A DNA stretch of 64,000 nucleotides. It comes from Cordia subcordata. Lineage: Eukaryota > Streptophyta > Magnoliopsida > Boraginales > Cordiaceae. Within the stretch, counting starts at the first letter, position 1, and each line of letters starts with the position of its first letter. The stretch lies in the NCBI GenBank assembly GCA_028554755.1, contig JAPTOF010000019.1:5590001-5654000 (forward strand), written 5' to 3'. The notes beneath the pieces are model-generated. The model was not told where the DNA came from and searched no databases. It saw only the letters and a list, made by a program, of their open reading frames with translations. Below, in pieces: positions 22,382 to 34,265 of this stretch. The position numbers and the translations under genes are program-made.

Positions 22382-24051
22382 CATTAAGCTAGTCCAACCT
22401 AACATGCAAAGCCTAGAGTGAAAAATCCCAACCAGTCAAATCTGAACATGCATGAAAAATTGAAGTTTGATTTTTATGTAAAATCCAGCTCTTAATTTTC
22501 TCAAAGTACTGCTAAAAGATATGTTTGAATTCAACTCATTGATTTTTGGAAAGTTATATAAAGAAAACGAAGCTTCTTGATTAGATTTTAGAAAAAAAAC
22601 GATTCTGGGGAACCCTATGACCATGAGAAGATGGGTAGGCCAAAGAGAATTGAAACTTCAGCTCGCAGGTGCTGTGAAGCAAACTTTTGGAGAGTCGCTG
22701 ATCGAAAATATGCAAGACAGGTGGGGTCCAGGCAGTGCGCGGTTGAATAACGATTTGTTATTGTCAATAACACAAAAGAAAATCAAACCCAAATTTATGC
22801 ATGATACAATTATTTTTTTTTTTTGATTTGTAGCATAAATTAAGTATATTATTTTTGTGAAGTGAATCTCTAATCATACAAAAAGAAAAGAAGAGAAAAG
22901 ACGCAAGACGGTGATGGTGTGTGGATCAGGACAAAGACTCAAAGTGACTGCATTATTAAAAATTATTAAAGTGGACGGTCGACATAGGAACACATAAAAA
23001 TTGACGTATGAGGATGAATACATAGGCATATATACATGTTTTTTTGTGGAACCGTCCCTTTAGGAGTGGTCCTCTGCTAGAAAGATGAGCAAATCTAAAT
23101 ATCTTTTTTTTCGTATAATAATTCGCTTTTAGTCTGCTATCATAAATCAACCTAGCTACTTATTCGTGAACAAAAAAAGAAAAAAAAATCTATTTAATTA
23201 TTACACATATATTCTTTTGTCAAAACCAATCTAATAATCCATTACATCAAACTAACACACATTCCATATATAATGGGATTAGGATCATGTCAAAAGAATA
23301 CACAATTTGGATTTCCTTTTCAGGTCAAAAAGGAGACAGAAAAAAAAAGACACAAAATTTCCTTTTCACTCCAATTATTTGATATATTTTTAGCATATAA
23401 TTTTAGAAAATTAAATTCTTAATTTCACTAATTAATTAATTAAAGATATAGAGACTGAACGATTTATTGGTCTGCTATAACAGGAATAGTGAAGAATGGA
23501 TTAGATCATAACGTTATCATGATCTTTATAACCATAATATAACAGTTATAAAAGCACATTCATGATCTTACAGGGTAAAATGTACATTAACCTCCTTGTG
23601 ATTTGTGCTATAATATTATAAAAGATCTCAATTAACTTCCAGTTGTGGTCCAATGAAACCGATATCGTGCTCCTTTTTTTTGGGGTGGGGGGGGGGGTGC
23701 GCTTTTTATTTTAGTGTTTATAGATATTCAAATAAACACGTACTGCAAATACCTTGTAAGCTTCAACAACCGCCTTCAGTTAAGTACTAAGATTATAAAC
23801 ATGTGCTAACATATGATGAAGAGCGTTACCTAATCATTTTTTTTTTTAATCTCATAAATCATTAAAAAGTTACAACACAAAATAAATCCAGTGCTAATTG
23901 TCAAGAACCCATGTACACAATTTTAATAATTGGCAGTATTGGATGTTTGTCCGACAGTTGAAAGCAGGTGAGACAATTATTTATAAATGTTTCAAGTATG
24001 AACCTATAGTAGGCACATTACGAACGAAAAAATAAGAATAAGCAACAGTTT

Positions 24052-24230
24052 CACTACAAAATAATCATGAATAAGTGGCGAATTTTTTGTATATGTAGGA
24101 GTCTTGGAATTATATATAGGTGGTCGTTTAAAAAAAGCGACACTCTTTCTAGCTGCGATTTTAAAAAAGATGATACCCTTCTTAATGACAGTTTTACCAT
24201 CATCTATTACCTACTCTTTTTATAGTGCTA
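24052..24230 (+). mobile_element. Possible CACTA (En/Spm) transposon terminal fragment
   Basis: The stretch begins CACTACAAAATAATCATGAA, then AAGTGGCGAATTTTT, very like the terminal repeat (CACTACAAAAAAA) and subterminal region of plant CACTA elements. It is followed by short subterminal-type motifs, GGTCGTTTAAAAAAAGCGAC and GCTGCGATTTTAAAAAAG. No second end or transposase was seen, so it would be a solo end or deleted copy. Confidence 0.4.
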
Positions 24231-25249
24231 TTTCACTGTACATAGACAAACACTTCAATGCTGTTAAGTTCAATATGCATGTACAATGTTACCATAATTT
24301 ATTGGCCTGTCAAAACTTGGAACCTGCAGATTTGCCATAAGGGTACTAAATGCCATGCCATTAGAGATCAGATCAAGCTCCCTTGTACAGAGCGCGATTA
24401 GCTAGCTGCATTAGAATCATATGCACAAGACATGATATTGATGGACCAAGCTGCATTATATTGTAAAAAAAGTAGCTCCATTATTTGTTTTCGATCGATA
24501 AATAACTTAGAATGGAAGACAAATTAAAGTTGAACATGTTGATAGCCAACTGTATGCCACAAAAATAATGAAATGGTCTAGAGAGATAGATGTCAAGGGG
24601 TCCAAATTAAACCCTTCTACTTCTCATTCTTGTATATTCACATCTTATTGCAAGCCTTTTAATTTATTTTTATTTTTTTTCTCTCCATAGCTGCAGGCCA
24701 AGAGATTTTAGGGTCCATCAATGGGGAGAAGGATAAAGTACTTTTACTTCTTTTGTATAATTGTATCTTTAACTTTTTCTCTCTCTGCGGCCACTGGCCA
24801 TGTGAGCAGACCTTAAAACAAGCAGGCATGGCAACATCTAATTCACATCGGAATGTCTTTTCCCTTTTGTGAAAACCCCACCCCGCCTCCCGCCCTCCCT
24901 CCCAACCCCACCCAAAAATATGTGTTCTCATCACTCCATTTTGGTACTAAAGTCATCTAGAGTCCGAATTATGCAGCGAATATATAGACACTGCAACGAA
25001 ATTAAAACGTGGAACCACCTAATAATTGAACCGAGTATTCTAGATATCAACGTTTGCAACATATGACCTTATAGACAAGAGAGTGAAGTTCAGTGGTAGC
25101 ACTTCAAAAACCTATATGTCTTCAGTTCAAGTCATCATTAAGGGGCAAATGGAAACTCCGTACTATTAATCCTCTTTAATAAAAAAATAAAAAAGAAAAA
25201 GAAAAGAAATAAAATGAAAAACAAAAAGGAAAGAAATAAACGTATGACT

Positions 25250-25560
25250 TTGTATAAGGTGGTTTTATATTTTTTTATGTGGGAGAAATATATTTCAACA
25301 CACCCTCACATATGACCAGAACCACTAAATAGATTGGGCACAGGCCCAAGAATGCTAAATCAACAACCCTAGACAGCTATGGATCACACGTGCACGACAT
25401 GAGAAAATAAGTTAAAACCCAACTCTAATGACATGGTAACTATACCGATTAGTTAATATGATGAGAAGTGGTGTACAATCTCATGAGGTGACTTTATATT
25501 CTTTTAATTTTCTCATGTAAGAAAAATATATTTCAACAATTAAATATAAAAAAATTACTT
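25250..25560 (-). mobile_element. Possible LTR fragment
   Basis: Read on the minus strand, CATGTCATTAGAGTTGGG (near 25415-25435) resembles a copia primer-binding site next to an LTR end, and a CTTATATGTGGGAGAAATAT-like stretch is present twice in diverged form (25261-25300 and 25485-25540). No coding part. Assignment is weak. Confidence 0.25.
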
Positions 25561-27582
25561 CTAAATGAATCGATCACTTTACCATGTGAACGCGAAAAAT
25601 TCCTAGTGACAAATCCTTTCACCATAAAATTTAACCCTCTTAATGTGAAACACTACACGAGAGGGCCGGACAGAGAGAGGGCCGGGGAGCATGTTGGACA
25701 GCGGAAATGACAACAAAAGATGATTGAACTGAAATCGTCTCTTTGTGTGTATATATGTAATAAAAGATTGTTGTCAGAAATATCCTTAAAGCAAATATTC
25801 TATACCAAAGGCCAGTGAAAAAGTTGTTTTGTTTGATAATCGATTCTTGTAATAAATGGGGTTGGGATGTGCCTTTGTTTCACGTTTCATGTTGGGACAT
25901 ATATGTATGTGTGTATGTGTATACTATAAAAGATTTCGCATGTCAACGTTTTCTCATACAAACTTAGGTCGTCGGCAAATATAGCTTGTATATTGAGGAA
26001 AAGGTTCGTAATGTGCTTTTGCAATAAGCATGCATAGTTTTTCCACCCTATTATGCTTTCGCTTTTTTATTATAAGAACATGGTGGGGTACTTCTTGGAT
26101 AAGGACCCATTTAGAATATATTTCAGTTAAAGTTATAATATATTGATTTTTTAATGAAAATTAATATATAGAGTAAGACGCATTTTATTGTCTTGTGTTT
26201 TGGTATTAACGAGTTTTAGAACTATAAGGAGTTTTATATGATCTTGACAAAATATAGGCGGTTTTTGCCTCTTTTATATGTTATGCTTAACATCCATATA
26301 TTTTTAAGAGTTACTTTAGAAAGAAAATTGGGACAAACTAAGGATTACAACCTCCAAAATTTGTCAAAGCAACGCAGTTTCTGTTAATATATTTGGTCTT
26401 TTAAGTTTTCTGAATCTGAATTTCTCATTCAGTCTATCAGCGAAACAGTGGAATTACTATTGATGTGAAAACATAATCAAAATGCATCAAGAAGTGTAAT
26501 GAATTCAAATTAATGAAGCTAATTTAAGTGAAATAAGGGAACGAATGCATAACAAGAATGCTTGGAATTCCGTGACAGTTCTTTTTTTTTTTTCCTCTTT
26601 TTGTTAAACCCCCAACCTATGAAATTGAACCCAAACCTTACGACTGAAAGAAATAATCTCGACCACTTGAGTTCTCCCCTAATCCACGAAACTTGATTTT
26701 TGCAAATTCTGTGAGGATTCTTGATTGGTGCTAAGCTAACCACAATGTTAATTAAACATGTATCTCTTTGGTTAATAAGATCCACAAAGTTTATCGATCT
26801 CAAGGAGTGTCATTCATAATAGACATATAGAAATTATTGTCCGTCAAATAACATCAAAGATTTTGGATTTTTGCCGCTGTTAGTAAATATTCATTCCGGA
26901 AAAATCGTACAAGATGTAACTATAAACACATTCCAACAAGAATATAACTTCTTGTTCTTTTTTCTTTCTCTCTCTTTGGTTAAAGTGGGAATACAACTAA
27001 CTGATAAAAAGCGAATACCACAGCTCAAGTTTGCCATGCTCCACAAATATTTCTATTGAGTAAATTTCTCTGAATCCCTCTTCTCGCAATAAAGTTTGTA
27101 TCAAAATCCAGTGTCACTATGAATTTCATTCATTTCCATCTGGGTTATCCCAATTCATAAGGACAATTGAGAGCCACTACTTACAATAGCCTGCTAACAT
27201 AGGAATATAGGAAAGTTCCCAGGCCCCAAGTTTATGTGGGCTCAAGGGCCTCTACTAAACTATTTCATTCTGGAGATGACAGAGAAAATCTGGGCCCAAT
27301 ATTCTCAGAGCCATGATCTTATTCAGTGGCCCAATTAACTCTCGAGAAATTTTGTCCATTACTTGTTTTTGGCTGAGCTTGTCCATTACTTGTTCATCAA
27401 AGGAATATAGTGAATGTTGGATATGCATTTTTTCCTTTTTCCCATTTATGAGGACAAATCATTTCTCTATATTAATACATCAAGAAAATACGATTGTTAA
27501 GGACCACAATTGAAAGTGAAAAAGAAAGTTAGCACTACTAGGACCACATTACCCTCTGTTTTTGAACTTATCTTAATTTAAA

Positions 27583-27662
27583 GTCTGTTCGGATTGATTT
27601 TTTCTATGAAAAATATTTTTTTAAAAATATTTCACATATTTTTTGCGTAAGTATTTACACTA
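27583..27662. mobile_element. Left part of a MITE-like repeat split by the copia element
   Basis: Starts with TGTTCGGATTGATTTTTTCT, similar to the GTTTGGATTGRCTTTTTT family. It continues after the copia element at 37251 and ends near 37385 with the inverted counterpart (AAAGAATCAATTTAATGAGT). The copia element therefore landed inside it. Confidence 0.5.
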
Positions 27663-28939
27663 TGTGGGTGCAAATATCTTAAGAGGGGGGTGAATTAAGA
27701 TATAAATGCTAATTTTCGTTTTTAAAATTTGCAGTAAATTTACAACTCTAACAAGCAATATATCAAACACAATATAGGCAAGATAATTAGAACGAACTTA
27801 AAGGCAAAGAGAAGAGAGACAAACGATTTTTAGGTGGTTCGGCTAAGCCTACGTCCACCGCCCAAGGAATCTCCCCTTAGGACTTCAAGAACTTCCACTA
27901 GAATGCTTCTTCAAAACTTGGTGAAGCACAAACCAAGATTTTACACCCTCTTTGAAGTCTTTCTTCAAAGAACCTAAGAGCTACACTCTATAGGATTTCC
28001 TCACACTTTACAAGCTAAGAATGGATATTTCTCACAATGATTTAAGCTCACAAAGTTTGTAGATATTCAAAGTATGACAAGAATTTGAATCTGAGAATTT
28101 CCTCAAGAAGAGAAAATGATAAGCTCTTGAAAGCTCAAAATATTGCAAGAATTGGCTCAAGAAGAATTGAATGATAATAAAAGCTTTAGCACACTTCACT
28201 TGATTGATTAAAACTTGTATTTGAATGTGTATTTATAGAGGATTGAGGGTTGGAGATTTTGTAGGTGAGAGGGGATTGAAAAAACTCGGACAGAACGGTA
28301 AGAAACGGCTAGTGTATTTATTACAGCCCCGTTCAGCCGATCGACCGGCTTGGTCGTCCGGCTTGCCTTTCACCCTCTCTGACTAGGCCGGACGCCTTAG
28401 TCGGTCGGCCAGTGGTCCGCTTTACCTTCACTCTCTGAATAGTAGGCGACCACCCTCACCTGGCCGACTTAGGTTCCGCCATTCCAGAAATGAAGTAAAC
28501 CGATTCCTTTGAAAAACAAGCTCAAGTGTATTTTCACAACTCCAAGTAATTTTGTATAAATATGTAAACACGTGTTGTGAATGAAAACACCCCAAAACTC
28601 ATTTTGACTCAATATATGCATTCAAATACATTTGTGCATATTTTTTAAAAGTGCAATACTTGAGAAAAATTTTGCAATGATAAGGAAAATTGTTTTGAGC
28701 CAAGTCTACACAATATAAAGGCATTTCACAAGAAGAGCAAGAAAAATAAGTCCGTATCCCTTGTGTCTTCTCTTCTCCTCCTTATGCCTTCTCAACTTTT
28801 CTCTTCTCCAAATGATCCTTTATGCACATCTTCATATTTTCCAAGCTTCATATGATATTCTCATTTCACAAGAAGTCATTTAGTCAAATTCATATATATA
28901 TTTTCATCATCAAAATCAATAAAGAATATTTAGCTAACA
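27663..28939 (-). repeat. 3' LTR of the copia element (1277 bp)
   Basis: Pairs with 35978-37250. Differences from the other LTR are mostly single-base indels plus a strongly diverged GC-rich block at about 28315-28485. Confidence 0.95.
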
Positions 28940-28940
28940 A

Positions 28941-28953
28941 TCTCCCCCTTTTT
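28941..28953 (-). other. Polypurine tract of the copia element
   Basis: On the minus strand AAAAAGGGGGAGA lies directly before the 3' LTR (one base between). This is the expected site and composition for priming plus-strand DNA synthesis. Confidence 0.85.
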
Positions 28954-29522
28954 GATGATGACAAATATTTTTAAGATTTGAAAAGAATACTCCCCCTTAA
29001 TATATGCATTCTTCTAACAAGTGCTTTGATTATCAAATTTGCAAACATATCACCCAAAGCATGGATATTCTATATCACAAAAAAATGCATAAATCACATA
29101 TATCATAATATATCACCATATTCATCAAATATACTTCATCAAATCATAATCATCACATTCATCAAATCATCAAATTCATCAATTCATACTTCATCAAACT
29201 TCTCCCCCTTTGGCATCATCAAAATCAACATAAAGTTAGGAAAGAAAGGTATGAAGTCAACTAAACTAGAAATCAACAAAACTGAAAATTGTTTTTAAGT
29301 GAAGAAAATAAAGATCAAGGCGCGTCATCATGGTGATCCTTGAAGTAGTTTCTCATGTCCGTCTTCATAGCCGCTTACTCGTAATCAATGTGTTGTCTCC
29401 GGTGGTGAGTTCATCCCATTGGCTTGCCATAGTTGTCCTCATGTCACTCATACCCGTGTTTAAGGCCTAGAGTGAGATAGGATCTAAGCCATCATAGAAG
29501 TGTCTTCTTGTTGTCCCCTGAG

Positions 29523-30687
29523 CTAGAACCAGCTCCCGACGAATTTCTTCTCAAGCTCCTCAAAATGCTCTTGCTCCCTAGACTCTCTTAATACTCGCAT
29601 AAGAGTTGCTTCCTCAGTGTTTTCCTCTTCTTCAGAGGAACTAACAACCATAGGTATTGTTCCAGGTATGCCTATGTTAGGATTTCCCTCAAATTCTAGC
29701 CCTTCATCTTCTCCAAAGTTTATATCTACCCCACCAGCCATGTCATCAAGGTTTTCTGCTGTAGTACCAAACACTGGGTCGGTGAAGGTAGTGCCCTTCT
29801 TAGTTCTATATCTAATGGCAGCATGAGTACTTTGGGGCAAACTTTGAATGTCTCTCTGTTTATTGGCTCCATATTATACCAGTTAATGCCTATAAAGTTT
29901 ATATATAACATATCGAAATTCCAAGCGAATATCTTATATGGAGCATTTGAGAAAATTCTAAAATATGAGAAGATATGCATTAAAGCCATTCCATTTCCCG
30001 GAGTAGTTGTTTTCCCTCCGTCCTTTCCACTAATGTGCAGCATATGTTGAAGTATAAGGAAAGGCAAGGCTATCTCTTTTCCCTTCCTAAGGTCAGAAAA
30101 TATATGCATCCATAACTGGAATCTTTCCATCATTTATATTCCTAGGAATAATTATTTCACTCATAATCTTAAGGGCAAGCCTAGTGTTAACATCAACATC
30201 TCTTAACATTGGAAGAATCAAGTTTTGATCTCTAGGTCCTACATTCTCCCACATAAATCTTATTACTTCTCCCGGGATGCCAGTTCCCTAATTCCTTCCG
30301 CCACCCTTGACTATTATAATGTCCTTCCTTCAACCGGTATATGAAATATTTTATGCAAAATATCCTCATTAAGCACAAATTCTACTCCACAAACCGTTGA
30401 GGCTAATTCTAATCTTGGACTTCTACAACTTATCTCCGATTTTCATAAAATTCAACCACTAGCTTGTCTTGTACATCACAATTCAAGTGCAAAAGGTAGC
30501 CCATCTATCAAATAACGATAATATATCTGTACCAAAGAAAATCGAGTCTACAACGTATTTACCGTAGATAATAGATTGCTTCCCTTGAATCTTTGATCTT
30601 TGGAGGTGGTGGTGGTGGTGGAGATTGCGTTCTTGCCCTTTTCCCTTTCCTCCCACGCGCTTGACTCTTCCCTCTTAGATTCACCAT
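29523..30687 (-). pseudogene. Third ORF region of the copia element (env-like position), broken
   Basis: Located between pol and the 3' LTR, where SIRE-type copia elements carry an extra ORF of debated function. It starts at an ATG (30687) with a basic segment (MVNLRGKSQARGRKGKRART) followed by a run of eight prolines and KIKDSREA, then meets a stop near 30558. Further coding-like stretches in other frames follow: PEVIRFMWENVG-type text, the frame at 29726-30133 (ALPFLILQHMLHISGKDGGK, NWYNMEPINRETF) and 29523-29840 with an acidic Ser/Glu-rich tail. The arrangement (basic N-terminus, poly-Pro, helical middle, acidic tail) resembles the putative plant transposon protein family; I see no clear transmembrane or envelope hallmark. 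Confidence 0.55.
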
Positions 30688-30886
30688 GATTTTGCCTTGT
30701 TTTTGTAGATATAATCGAAGAAAACTATGTTTTTTTTTTTTGAAGTGGGTAAACCAATTTTGGGAAGAAATCGGTGTAAAGTTGAAGATTTGAGATGGGA
30801 TTGAAGAAAAATTGGGTAAGGGTTGAAAGAATTTTGAGAGTTTGTGGTGAAATTGGGGTGAAAACCCCTAATTTTAACCCTTATCG

Positions 30887-31015
30887 CGTTCAGTCGGTCG
30901 ACCGGCTGATCGCGAGGGTCGACCGGCTGGATCAGAGAGCAAATTAAATTTTCTGCTTTAGCCGGACGCCTAAGACCTTAGTCGGTTGACCGGCTTTGGT
31001 CGACCGGCTGGGTCA
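30887..31015. repeat. GC-rich GGTCGACCGGCT motif cluster
   Basis: Four copies of a GTCGACCGGCT-like or GTTGACCGGCT-like motif occur in 130 bp between pol and ORF3. The same motif is present in the GC-rich block of both LTRs. It stands out against the AT-rich surroundings. Confidence 0.7.
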
Positions 31016-31075
31016 GAAAGTTCAAAAATGTTTTAATTTTCATACCCAAGCCACAGAAACACATATATATCCCAT

Positions 31076-34000
31076 TTAGCCACATTTTACCATTCCAATT
31101 TCTTTCCTAATCTTGCAAAATTGATCCTCATTCAAAGGTTTGGTGAAAATATCAGCAACTTGATGTAAAGTATCAACAAATTCAAGAATTATATCTCCTT
31201 TTTGTACATGATCTCTAATGAAATGGTGTCTAATTTCAATATGCTTAGTTCTTGAATGTTGAATTGGATTCTTAGTAAGATTAATTGCACTAGTATTATC
31301 ACAATATATAGGAATATGATTATACTTCAATCCATAATCAAGTAGATTTTGTTTCATCCACAATATTTATGCCACACAACTACCTGCTGCAATATATTCA
31401 GCTTCAGTGGTAGAAATTGCAACACTATTTTGCTTCCTACAAGACCAAGATACTAAGGAATGTCCTAGGAATTGGCATGTTCCACTAGTGCTTTACGATC
31501 TATTTTGCAGCCAAAGATAGTCAAGATCGGAAAAACCACATAAATCAAACGATGTTCCTTTAGCATACCAAAGTCCTAAATTAATTGTACCCTTAAGATA
31601 TCTTATTATTCTTTTTACAGTTAAGTGAATTTCCTTAGGATTTGATTGAAACCTAGCACATAAGCACACCGAGAACATGATATCGTGTCTAGAGGCGCTT
31701 AAATATAATAGGCTACCGATCATACCTCTATATTTCTTCTCGTTCGATTTACCTTTCTCATCTTTGTCTAGCTTAGTTGAAGGGCTCATGGGAGTTCCAA
31801 TCTCCTTTGCATCTTCAAGTCCAAATTTCTTGATGATTTCCTTGGTGTACTTGGCTTGATTTATAAAGATCCCTTCTTTTGCTTGTTTGATTTGAAGTCC
31901 GAGGAAGAAGGTTAATTCTCCCATCATGCTCATCTCAAACTCCTTATGCATGCACTTCGAAAAATTCTCACACAAGGAAATATTAGTAGCACCAAAAATT
32001 ATATCATCTACATAAATTTGGACAAGTAGAATATCATTGTCTTTTCTTTTGATAAATAAGGTTGAATCAAGTTTTCCTCTTTCGAAATTGTTTTCAACCA
32101 AAAATCCACTAAGTCTTTCATACCAAGCTCTAGGTGCTTGCTTTAAGCCATACAAAGCCTTTTCTAGTTTAAACACATGATTAGGAAAACATGAATCTTC
32201 AAAACCAGGGGGTTGTTCAACATAAACGTCTTCTTCAATGAATCCATTTAAAAATGCACTTTTTACATCCATTTGATAAAGTTTAAAGTCCATGTGACAT
32301 GCAAATGCAAGTAACATACGAATGGATTCAAGTCTAGCTATAGGAGCATAAGTTTCATCATAATCAATTCCTTCTTCTTGATTGTATCCTTGTGCAACTA
32401 GTCTAGCCTTATTCCTAGTCACTATTCCAGCTTCATTTAGTTTGTTTCTAAATACCCATTTGGTTCCAATTACTACCTATCCTTAGGTCTTTCAACTAGC
32501 TTCCACACTTTATTTCTCTCAAATTGATTAAGTTCTTCTTGCATAGCTATTATCCAATTCTCATCTAATAGTGCTTCTTTTACATTTTTGGGTTCAACAT
32601 GTGAAATAAATGCATGATGCTCACAAAAAGTGCTAATATTACGCGTTCTTGCACCTTCATTTGGATTACCGAGAATGAGATCTTGAGGATGGTTTCTCAC
32701 AAACTTCCAACTCTTTGGTAGATCTTCATGAGGTTCTTTTGTTTCATCATCTTTGTTTGAGCATTGTTTGATTTCCTCATTCTCTTGAGACCTCCTTTCT
32801 TGAAGTTCTTCTTCTTGTTTCGTTTCTTTGTCTTTTGGAGTTGGATCTTCAAGTGTTGTTTTTTTCAAAAGATAACCTACATCATCAATTTCCTTTCTCG
32901 GCTCAAATGGATTAGTCTCATCAAATGTAACATGTATTGATTCTTCTACAACAAGAGTTCTCTTATTATATATCCTATATGCTTTACTCTTTGTGGAATA
33001 ACCTAAGAATATTCCTTCATCGGATTTAGAATCCAATTTTCTTAAGTGGTCCTTAGTGTTTAGAATAAAACATTTACAACCAAATACCTTGAAGTATGAT
33101 ACTTTAGGTGTTTTGCTATACCATAGTTCATATAGAGTTTTGTTTAAAATAGGTCTAATCAATACTCTATTTTGCACATAACATGTTGTGTTAACAGCTT
33201 CGCTCTAAAAATATGTTGGCTAATTGTGTTCTTTGAGCATGGTCCTTACCATTTCTTGTAAAGTACAATTCTTTCTCTCTACTACCCCATTTTGTTGAGG
33301 AGTTTGAGGGGCCAAAAAGTTATGCTCTATGCCATGTTCATCACAAAAGTTCATGAAAGGGGTATTCACATATTCGTGCCATTATCACTACGGATGCAAG
33401 TTATAAAATAGTCTTTCTCATTTTGCACTTTTCTACACAATCTTGCAAATTCATTGAAGGCCTCATTTTTATGTGCAAGAAACATGACCCATGTAAATCT
33501 AGTGTAATCATCAACTACAACAAATGCATACCTAGATCCTCCTAAGCTTGCCACATCAATGGGTCCAAACAAATCCATATGTAGTAGTTGTAAAGCTCTA
33601 TTTGTTGAAACCTTATTTAATGATTTGAAGGATGTTTTATGTTGTTTTCCTAATTGACAAGCATCACATATTTTATCTTTTTCAAATTTTAGCTTTGGTA
33701 GGTCTCGAACAAGATCATGCTTTGATAAATTATTCAATAAGCTCATGCTAGCATGTCCTAATCTTCTATGCCATAACCACGTGTTATCATGCACAACAGA
33801 TAGACATTTAACATGTTGACATATAAGTTGATCAATTTCAACGATGTAAACATTTTCATTTCTCTTAGCTGCAAATAACACTTTTTCATTTCCACATTCA
33901 TACACAAGGCATTTAGAAGATTGAAAAACTACCTTATGACCTTTGTCGTATAGTTGACTAATACTAAGTAAATTAAATTTTAGACCTTCAACAAGTAGGA

Positions 34001-34200
34001 CATTGTGTATAGCAAGAGAATTTTCATTACCAATGCTTCCTTTTCCAATAATTTTCCTTTGCTATTGTCCGAAGGTGACATCTCCTCCTTTTATTCTTTT
34101 TAGTTTGTAGAAAAGTGATGAGTTCCCCGTCATGTGCTTGGAACAACCACTGTCCAAAATCCATCTTATTTTGCTTGAATTGCTTTCATTGTATACCTAC
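31076..34200 (-). pseudogene. Copia pol region: protease, integrase, reverse transcriptase, RNase H; several lesions
   Basis: Order from the 5' side (high coordinates): aspartic protease with WILDSGCSKHMTG (about 34150), then a stop soon after VTFGQ; GAG-preintegrase and integrase with the HHCC finger (WLWHRRLGHAS...CDACQLGKQHKTSF) and two catalytic Asp regions (LLHMDLFGP, IRSDNGTN) in 33366-33905; a break; then the region with QNGVVERKN holding the third acidic residue, two stops, and the C-terminal integrase part in 32473-33177. Reverse transcriptase is one intact frame (31493-32422) with KARLVAQGY, DVKSAFLNG and the active site YVDD. RNase H follows after a frameshift at FSDLDY, with STTEAEY-like text and the end DIFTKPLNEDQF at 31076-31363. 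At least five lesions separate the parts, so no functional polyprotein is expected. Confidence 0.93.
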
Positions 34201-34265
34201 ACACATGAAATTCAAAAGCAATTCTTTATTTGGGGTCCCCAACACCTTAGGTCCTTGGTGTTAGT

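Larger units (their letters stand above)
22289..27582. other. Long intergenic region without a supported gene
   Basis: About 5.3 kb. It contains the upstream region of the Ser-rich gene, a putative CACTA transposon end (24052) and a possible LTR fragment (25250-25560). Short frames such as 24104-24340, 24659-24934 and 26519-26803 show no motifs and are low-complexity or lie in repeat DNA. Confidence 0.5.

Noticed and set aside
24104..24340. Frame of 78 codons
   Set aside because: Overlaps the putative CACTA end; no domain recognised.
25077..25145. tRNA-like sequence (CAGTGGTAGCAC ... TTCAGTTCAAGTCATC)
   Set aside because: Box-like words are present but no cloverleaf could be drawn with paired acceptor and T stems; at most a SINE trace.
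28978..29298. Plus-strand frame in the retrotransposon
   Set aside because: AT-rich region between ORF3 and the 3' LTR, wrong strand and no motifs.
31677..31859. Plus-strand frame inside the retrotransposon
   Set aside because: Antisense to the reverse transcriptase frame.
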